Assembly (NCBI RefSeq): GCF_033807715.1
Contig: NC_084587.1
Coordinates: forward strand, 25,603,017 to 25,667,016
DNA from: Cololabis saira
Lineage: Eukaryota > Chordata > Actinopteri > Beloniformes > Belonidae
DNA length: 64,000 nucleotides
Reading direction: 5' to 3'
Position numbers and translations under genes: made by a program. Positions 55,850 to 64,000 of this stretch are shown one piece after another; the first letter of the stretch is position 1; each line of letters opens with the position of its first letter. The notes beneath the pieces are model-generated. The model saw nothing but the letters and a program-made list of their open reading frames with translations. It was not told the DNA's origin and did not search any database.

Positions 55850-58800
55850 TCCACCCCTAGCCCTATTAACCGTTTCATGATGGAGAATTTTTATAACTCC
55901 AGTCCTGGGATACAAAGTCTGTACTGTCATTTAAAAAATCGTAACTACTACACAAACACCAGCACAAAGAAGCCGTAAAGAAGACAAAATGAATCCCAGA
56001 CTTGTTTTGCTGTGGCTTGTGGACTACAATTCTCAGAGAGCTAGAAGAAAATAAAAAAGTCAGTGTCCGTATATGTCTGGGAGGAGCAACTCAGAAGCCC
56101 TACTAAACTCCAACGTTTGCCAAGTTATTTGTTTTCGATACCTGGATGAGTGTTGCTTTAGTTAATGTTTAAACAGTTTCTTCAGATAGTAAGCTAATAG
56201 ATGAATATGTGTTGGCTTAAGTAGGCTATTAAAATGTTTTATTTAATAATAATTTGTCAGTAAATAATTGCACAGCTCGTCTCAGCATGTCAAAAGCATT
56301 TTACATTTTATCAGATCAGGATCTGAAAGCATTCGAACATTTGAATTCTTTTTGTGTGGGCCAAACAGTCATATGTGCTAATCCCCCAAAATAAACTGAC
56401 CCAAAAATATGATTTTTTTTTTATATAGAGCAGCTGCTGCATACTTGGGGCAAGAGAGCCAACCAGTCACATGGGGCATGTGGTTTTCCTGAAGACATGC
56501 TTAACTGTAGTGAAATGAAAGAGAACAGGTTTGACAGCTCAGATTAGAAAAATAAACATCAGGGTGTGTAGACTACACAGTGAGCTACGCTATCCTTTTT
56601 GAAGATCAGTTGACTTTATGTGCATCTTGTTTGAGTAAAACAGAAAAAAAATGTACGGTAATTTAGTTATTGGTTCCATTTACAACCTTTTCACTCGCAG
56701 TTTTGCTTTGTTGAGTATAAAAGTTAGGAGTTACACTACCATGGAGGTGCCTTGTACTATACTACGTTTGTTTTTAAAAAACACAAATCTGAAAATGTGT
56801 GTTAGTAAAAGCTTTGTTTTCCCTTTTGCATCATCTCATGTCCTCAAAAAGCAGGGAAACGAAACTTAGAACCGAAAGGAGTGACTCATCTTGACTTCAA
56901 TTGTTTTTTAAATCCCACCAGAGGGCAGCAAAACTTCATTATTTTCACCACCCGATGCTGCGTCACACCAAACCCACAGAACGTGCACTGTGCAATGAAG
57001 GTTGTCTATTTTGTCACAAAAAGATACAAATATTTCTTGATTTGCCATCTGTAAATAACCTAACTGACTTTAATTTTAAGCTTTTGGAATCAGGTTATTT
57101 AGAAGGGGTTAGTATAATAATATTTAAACATCCATCTATCCAGCATCTAGTATACCCCCAAAGACACCATGCTGCCCCCGTTTATAGATGTGTGATGGGA
57201 AATATATTCATCTGTTCAACAATACAGATTGTAGCTATAGTGCTGTGGATTTGATCTACTCTACATATTGGTGTCTTTGCAGTTTCAGGTTGAAGTGCAT
57301 TAATGAGACAGTTCAGATACCAATACATCTCACAATAATCATATCAGCAAGCTCCTTTTGAAAGGTCACTGCTAATGGAACAGCAGAAATGGCCCACTGC
57401 TGGTGGGTAATGAGTCTGAGTTTATGTGAACCACAGTAGATCAACAAAATTGCCTTATCATTTTAGGTCATTTTTAGTAGTAATGATGAATGACTATCTT
57501 TTTTAAGATAAGAATTTTCATAATTTTTAAATTCTACCTCAAAGGATACCTACTCGGACTTAAAGTGCTTTAATTTCCTGTATCAAAAGTTCCCTTATGA
57601 AGCAAATCTTCATCTGGAGTAGAACCATTTTTAATCTTTAATCAATCTGCACCAAAAGCCACTTTGCGTGACAGAACAGAACAGAACAAGAACAACATCA
57701 GCCGTTATGTAACAGAGCACATCACTCCTGTGTGTTGCATTCAGCTTTCCTATCAACATACCAGTAAGGATGGTCACATTGGTCATTCTGTTATTTAGTC
57801 ATTGGCTGAAAGGTATGTTTTGGATGGATCAAGTGGAATTTTGATCATATGCTGCAAAGGAAAACTCCAGCCCGCTTGAATTGTTTTTATTTAGAATGCA
57901 AAGTCCTTTCATCTGTTGGACGAGTTTGTTTAAAAATTCGTAGAGAAGTCCTGATAAGATGCAAATGACTGTGGAGATCCTTTTACTCTGCAATGGTAAC
58001 CTGGCCAGCATCATTATTTTACTCCTCAAACCACACAACTAGTGTAGTGGAATAGGAGCATCAATGAAAACTTGTTGTCAGTTTAGTAGTAAAATAAAAA
58101 AAGAGAATTGTTGTGGAAAAACCCATTAATTGCTTTTTAATATGTTTTATTCCAGGTGAATAACTGGACCGAAACTGAGTGTCTGTGTGTTACCAAGAAT
58201 GAGACTTGAGAAATGATCCAGATTTCAGTAGATTTAATTAAACAGTTGCAAGCAAAAGGGTCAGAACATACATCAGGCATCTGGATGCAGAATGACAATG
58301 AAACAAAGGAAGCATACTGATTTTAAGGCATAAAGGATGATTCATTCTTACGATTCGAGTAGACAAAAACATCTTTAAGGTCAGTGTTAATCTTTTTTTT
58401 TTTTTTTAGCAGACTACCAGTCTGTACACTCTTGGGCCAAGGCTATATTTTGTTGCTCTCAACAGTTTTGGTTTAATCAATTGGCCAAGGCTAGATTTTC
58501 CATCACAAGGATCTTGCAGATCCAGGACGTTATTTGAAGTTCAGCAGCAATCTTGGTTGTTTCGAACGGTGGCTCTTGGAATCTCTTGCCTGAGTCGTCA
58601 TATAAAGAAGTTATTTTTGCCCCTTGACTTTTCCTATGGTACCGTCTTTAGTTCAACATGTGGTGGAGTTCTTACCAAACAAATATCACTTCTCATCATG
58701 CAGAGAAGTTCTATTTGCATAATTACAGTTACAGCGAGCTGCTTACAAATTCTTGCTCTACATTACATTAAATACCAATATTCATGTGTTTTTGTTTTTT

Positions 58801-59660
58801 TTTTTTTTTTTTTTTTTTTTACTATAAGTACTATTACTGAACTATTTACCAGCAATATTTCAAAAGTTTGTTAACTCCCAGTAGCATACCTTTTTGACCT
58901 TTCTCCTGGTTTTTCATCAAATTTGCAGACTTTCTGATAGACCGACTGGGAGCATATGGGATGAAAGGTGGACACTGACCTTCTATGATCTACAGCATAT
59001 TTTGTCTATAAATGGATGAATACTGTGGATGAGGACGGTTGCATTTCATTGTATTATTGGTCTATAAAGTGTAAAGGAGAACACATTACTTTCCCTCAAT
59101 TAAGAAAAAAGTGTTATCACTTCCCTCAAAGACGGCACTTTTGTATCCTCTTGTTTTCCCTCTTTATCCTTCACTCAGATTAATAGAGCAAGTTCTTCTT
59201 GGCATCCAGCTCAGCCACCTGATTGGTTTACCGTACTGCTAAGCTGAGGCAGATTACAGAGCTTTGTGCCAATGGCTCGACTGTAGAAGACGTCGTAAAG
59301 TAGAGGCATCTCATATATCAGCATTGTGCTTGTGGCTAAGCTGATAATATGGCAAATAAACTGAGAAAGACAAGGAGCAGGTGTTTTTCTTCAAGAAAAA
59401 GCGCAATGAAATATGAGCTAAATAGCAGGTGATGGAAGTGATGCATCAGGGAACGGTTGCAGGTTCAAAGCCCAAGTGGGGAGGGAAGCAAAGAGAGAGA
59501 TGAAAGCTGACAGACTTCAGGTTGAGGTCCAATTCTCACAGATGGAGTACATTTACTCTTGAATGATGGATTGAGACTGAGGATAAACCTACTGTAGTGA
59601 GGGCTGAGTAAGGGCTCTTACAAGTACATGTGGGTGCATCCTTCACTTTCTGTAGCTGGC
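55850..59660. other. No gene recognised
   Basis: AT-rich intergenic sequence with a poly-T tract at about 58795-58822. No confident exon, RNA gene or complete transposon. Confidence 0.4.
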
Positions 59661-59662
59661 AT

Positions 59663-59795
<133 letters not shown>

Positions 59796-60479
59796 CTGTA
59801 TACACTCCTGCAGAAGGGATAACGGAAAGGGGGGAGCAGCTCCATCAATGGAAGAGTGTGTGAAACATTCTTCATTTTACCAGCTTGGGTAAATCTCCTC
59901 TGCCTCATTTGCAGGCTGGATCTCTGGAGAGTTGGAATGGCGTGAATCAGAAGGTGAGTTTGCCCCCTCGGCTATTCACGGCTAAATATAGTGGATGTTA
60001 GCCTAGTCTTATATAACCGTGTACGTTAACTCACACGGAAACTCCATTATCAGTGTGCTCAGACGATAGCACTTTTATTGTGTGCTTTGTGCATCTGTCT
60101 GTGTGTTTGCTCCCAAAACACAGTAATTCATTTGTGACTCATAGACCCTCAGTATGTAATGTTGGCTTGCCTTTTTTAGCTGAAGAGGGAATGATTCAAT
60201 CTTGTTCGGTGATGGAGAAAAAATATGCAATGTGAGTCTTTGAGATTTCAGATGGAGAGATGCGGTAGGAGAAAAGAGCAATGTACATACAAGGAGAGGT
60301 GTGGGAAGCGACAATGAATGTTCTTTCTACCCTCTGCAGAAAAAGAAAGAAAAAAAAGACACTGCAGTATATCTCCCCCTCCCCAGTTTGCTGACCAATG
60401 ATGTTTGGAGGTCAGAACCCCAGCTCTGCTACTGGTGTCAGCCACTGCCTCGCAGCTTGTTCAAGAGCATGGTTGATAC

Positions 60480-60660
60480 TACACCTCGGGTGAAGGGAGG
60501 GGCAGGCAGTTATAAGCAATATACTGTGTGTGGATTTTGACGTCAGCCCCACACTTGGGAGGAAAAACAGAGCAGAGCAGCTTAGCATCGCCAATCAGAA
60601 GAACATAATCCGCACGGATGACTCCATAAGATTTGTCACACTACATAGAATTTGTCATTA
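60480..60660 (+). promoter_or_regulatory. Possible promoter-like segment with perfect CRE
   Basis: The plus strand has AGTTATAAGC (TATA-like, about 60509), then TTGACGTCAG (perfect CRE palindrome, about 60537) and a GC-richer stretch with a short ATG frame. In mammals SORBS2 starts on the opposite strand beside TLR3, so a 5' promoter of it could lie here. No coding match was seen; this is weak. Confidence 0.2.
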
Positions 60661-61180
60661 TGAACGGGCAGCCAGTGTTGGATGACTGAGAGGCTGCATC
60701 CCTGAGAGGAAAGACTTCATACTGAAACCTTTCTCAACAATTGTCCTTCATTCACTGCTGCTTCTGATACAAATTATCCTTTTTTGAAAATAATGAGTAA
60801 ACTTATTACTCAATAAACACATCCACACTCTTGTGCAATAACAATCAATTTTGCTGAATCTTTTCTACTCAGACATGGCATGTGTGTGTGTTTCATCACT
60901 GGCTGGTGCTCGCTAAGTGCTGACTCGGGTCTCTTCTCACTATAAGTGGTCCCCAGGGGTGACAGAACATCAATATCGAACTGGAATCAGCAACGTGCAT
61001 CTACTACCGTGCTGTTCAGGCTCTGCAGTGCAGCAGGGTGAAACGCAAGTGAAGGGAGGGAAAACTAGTGTGAAAAACATGCAGCTCAAAATGGGCCAGA
61101 TACGATAGGGTTGTAACTTGAATACACCCTAGATTAACCTTTTGAAATTGACATTTATAAATAAATGGCACCCAGAAGTT

Positions 61181-61246
61181 TCCATCCATCCATCCATCCA
61201 TCCATCCATCCATCCATCCATCCATCCATCCATCCATCCATCCATC
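61181..61246. repeat. (CATC)n microsatellite with repeat tail
   Basis: About 16 CATC units are followed by ATCCAGGTTCAGGGTCACAG, the usual junction of fish (TGGA)n repeat tails. It is probably the end of a degraded LINE. Confidence 0.85.
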
Positions 61247-61249
61247 ATC

Positions 61250-64000
61250 CAGGTTCAGGGTCACAGGGATCAGCTCTCCTCAGGCGACCTGACAGGGCTA
61301 CATCCTGACGGGTCGCCACTCCATTGCATTATTACATGCTTCATTTTGTGGAATTAATTTGAAATATTTTATGCAGTTTGTTCTGTGTTTTTCTTCAGCC
61401 ATTGTAAGCATCAGTATTTATTCAAGTACAGTATCTGTTTGAATGCTCTTCAAGTGCAGTGTTGCTATGATTACCATTATTTCCATTCATTTTATGTTAA
61501 ACTCTCCTATAAACAGCTGAGCATCTTGGAAGAAAAGTTCAGGATCTAAAATGTTACGCAAGCTTGCGTAAGCTTTTTTAACTTTCTTTGAACGTTTTTG
61601 CAGCTCTTATCTTAAACAAGTCTTACCCGCTCATACCAATTAACTTTTTTCTCTTGAGAAATGGCCATTTACAGCCATTTTCACATGCAGAGAATGTAGG
61701 GAAACTGAACAGCCTTCCCAATTATTTTCCTCTTTGATGCAAAGAATTAGTCTGTGTCCTCTGGATTCAACTTGATTCCCAGCAGCACCAACTGCGTAGA
61801 GTTGCTGCTGGTTAGGCACAGAAATGAGGCTTGTGACGTAGGCTTCATGAGATCCAGACTAGTATCAACAAGAGACATCAAAAAGGCCATGCAGTGGTGT
61901 GGGAATGTTGATGAAAGACTGTAATCTTCTATGTAAAATATTTTTGTTTAAAGGTGTAATAAGCAATTCTGCAGCCATCTTGGTTTGCTTGAATATTGGC
62001 TCTGGATGGTCCTATTTGAGTCATCGTGTAATACCTGCTCCCACCTCACTGCAATTGCTCTGGTACGTTCTGTACCGGTGGAAATAGGTGTGAATGGGAG
62101 GCGCAAAGTGAGCAGGATCTGGCCAGACGAGAAAAGACGCATTTACACACAACCTTTGACAATTATAGCAGAGAACTTATTTACCTAGACAATTTATTTG
62201 GAAATGATTATATATTTACTGTTTGTGAGTTCATTTCATTACAAGACTGTTTCATTATAACACCTTCTTGAAAAGTCTTGATGGAACTATGTAAGAATTT
62301 CTACAGTAGTGCATTCTAACCATTGCCTAAAATACAGAAAGATGGCAGAATTTCTTTACCAGTTGTGTGAAGCCATTTCCTGCAAGAGCAGGGACAAGGG
62401 GGCTTTTCAGAGTAGGATTACACCGCTTTCACACCAGGCAGCAGGCGGATCTTTGTGCCAGCGTCTTAAGCTTTAGCTCCAACAGTTTGGCAGTTGCAGC
62501 AATGACCCAGCCTGTCAGTAATGGTTAGCAGATAGGACTAAACACCCTCTGCTCTTTAAAAAAGACATAAAGACAAAGTGAGTGTTAAGTTCTGGTGATT
62601 ACCACAAAATGTATATGTGAAAAGTTGATATAAGTGTTGCAAGAGCTCAAGCATTAAAATAAAAACATTTAGCTGTCATTGCCCCTCTTTTACTATTTGT
62701 TTCCCCTAATTTAACTTTTTTTTCAAAAAAAAAAGAAAAAGTGAAGAAGATCAAATGTAATGCATTATCCTTTTAAAGACTGCCTATTATGATTAGATTT
62801 TGTAATCATATTGCATAAGCAGGCCCTTTTTTCATTATATAAATAAATAGCAAAGCTGGTCCCCTTTTTCGCTGGTTCACTCCCCTGCAATAAGTTCAAT
62901 CCCTTCAGCTAAATGCTCAAATATTTCTCTGGGTCATGTGGTCAAAACTGATTTAGTGAATGGATTCTCCTAAAGCCTTTACCAAAAAAGGAGTAGGAAA
63001 TCCAGAGGTCACGTTCCTCCTACAACAAAAACAGGATGGATTGCACTGCCTGTAAGTCGGCAGCAGAACAGGAGAACAGAAAGTGATGCTTGAAATAACA
63101 ATTGCATTTGATAATGTGATACATTTTACAGTTACCAAGTAGTTTCTAACATGTCATTCTTTTAAAATGTAACAGTGTTTCATTATTAGACACAAACAAC
63201 TTTGTTCTCTCGTCATATTTGTCACTGTTCCCCACAATTCCTCTACAGAGACTCATTAAATTTAGATGTTTAGTGTCTTCATTAAAATTTCTAAACCCAA
63301 AGGAACCAGTGCGCAGTTGTGTGCCGTGACTTTTGCATGTTCAGTCTATATTAATCTCCTCTCTTTGGCTCCCAAAGAATGTTCCCACTTTTTTCTCTGG
63401 ATATACATTACATTAAGAATGACATGAGCCATTACCTAAGTAGAGGGCCAAGAAGAAGATGAGCATGTATGATGAGGATTTACAGCCTATAAATCCCGTA
63501 ATCCTGTAACAGAATTCCGAGGGACTTTTTCTGTATAAATACTTATTACTTCGGGCTTATTAACAAGTAGGTAAAGTAAATAGCTAATGCTCTTATTTGC
63601 ATTAAGCCCAATTGTAGTTTCAACTGTTCTGACATGCAATTATCACAACCAATACTCCATATTAATATCGAGGACATTGGTGTGAGCATAGATGAGGTGA
63701 TGTGAATTACAAATATCAGCTGTTAATCTTTGTAAAAAAAAACAACTAATTGGAGCATTGGGTTTACTCAAAATAATTCAGTAAAGTTATGATTTTCACC
63801 TTAGGACTTTTTGTGCAATATTGACAAAATTAAATCCAGCATCAGGGAATATCCCTGTAGCCCATAGAACTCATTTGACTAAAACTAAACAATTTGTTAA
63901 GAGCTTCTGAGGTGCTGTCCATCCTTGGTCTTTTACTTATTGCCTTAAAGTCTGGTATGAATCCAAACGTCTCTGTAAACTGATTATAAGGAGTTCTGAG
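61250..64000. other. No gene recognised
   Basis: Mostly AT-rich sequence. A TTAAAGGTGTAATAAGCAAT start near 61950 looks like a degraded repeat. No exon is supportable. Confidence 0.4.

Noticed and set aside
59899..59945. Possible 39-bp micro-exon (TTTGCAG ... AAG|GTGAGT) on the plus strand, perhaps of sorbs2
   Set aside because: Splice-like borders are present but the 13 encoded residues match nothing I recognise, and the neighbour is expected only from mammalian synteny.

Overview
The window is teleost fish nuclear DNA. The sequence shows spliced genes with GT-AG introns, long microsatellites, and fish-typical transposon families: hAT, PIF/Harbinger, piggyBac-like and Tc1 elements, a Swimmer-like L1, an I/Nimb-like LINE, L2-type tails and tRNA-derived SINEs. 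Most of the DNA is repeats; the protein-coding part is a conserved immune and lipid-metabolism neighbourhood. A CYP4V2-like cytochrome P450 gene sits beside Toll-like receptor 3 on the same (minus) strand, the pairing known from vertebrate TLR3 loci. FAM149A, which lies between the two in human, was not seen.

Layout from right to left, which is the direction of transcription. 54-64 kb is gene-poor and carries a 126-bp (GT)n tract, a (CATC)n tract and a candidate non-coding first exon of tlr3 at 55.67-55.8 kb with an ISRE-like motif beside it. 53.07-53.95 kb is a large foldback element. 48.8-52.65 kb is a 5'-truncated L1 whose 13-bp target duplication and uninterrupted paralogous site at 24.4-24.5 kb are both visible in the window. 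46.16-48.21 kb is a hAT element with an 8-bp target duplication. 37.87-44.77 kb holds the four coding exons of tlr3 (913 codons, intact). 23.05-36.43 kb holds the complete 11-exon cyp4v gene (511 codons, intact). 18.87-20.32 kb is a processed retrocopy of a coiled-coil gene, broken by one frameshift and one stop. 14.16-16.60 kb is a Harbinger element. 11.17-11.56 kb holds exons 1 and 2 of a second, diverged cyp4v copy. Its remaining exons are not found down to position 1, where intron 2 would be swollen by LINEs and a three-level transposon nest.

Function: TLR3 is the endosomal double-stranded RNA sensor that signals through TRIF. CYP4V2-type enzymes are ER omega-hydroxylases of fatty acids. 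Physical linkage is conserved, but nothing here shows that they act together. I found no CRISPR array, no confident RNA gene, no operon and nothing prokaryotic. The most noteworthy items are the tandem cyp4v duplication, the hAT-in-hAT-in-LINE nest, the retrocopy, the LTR element with a 24/27-bp higher-order minisatellite, and the several insertions that can be proved from duplications inside the window.
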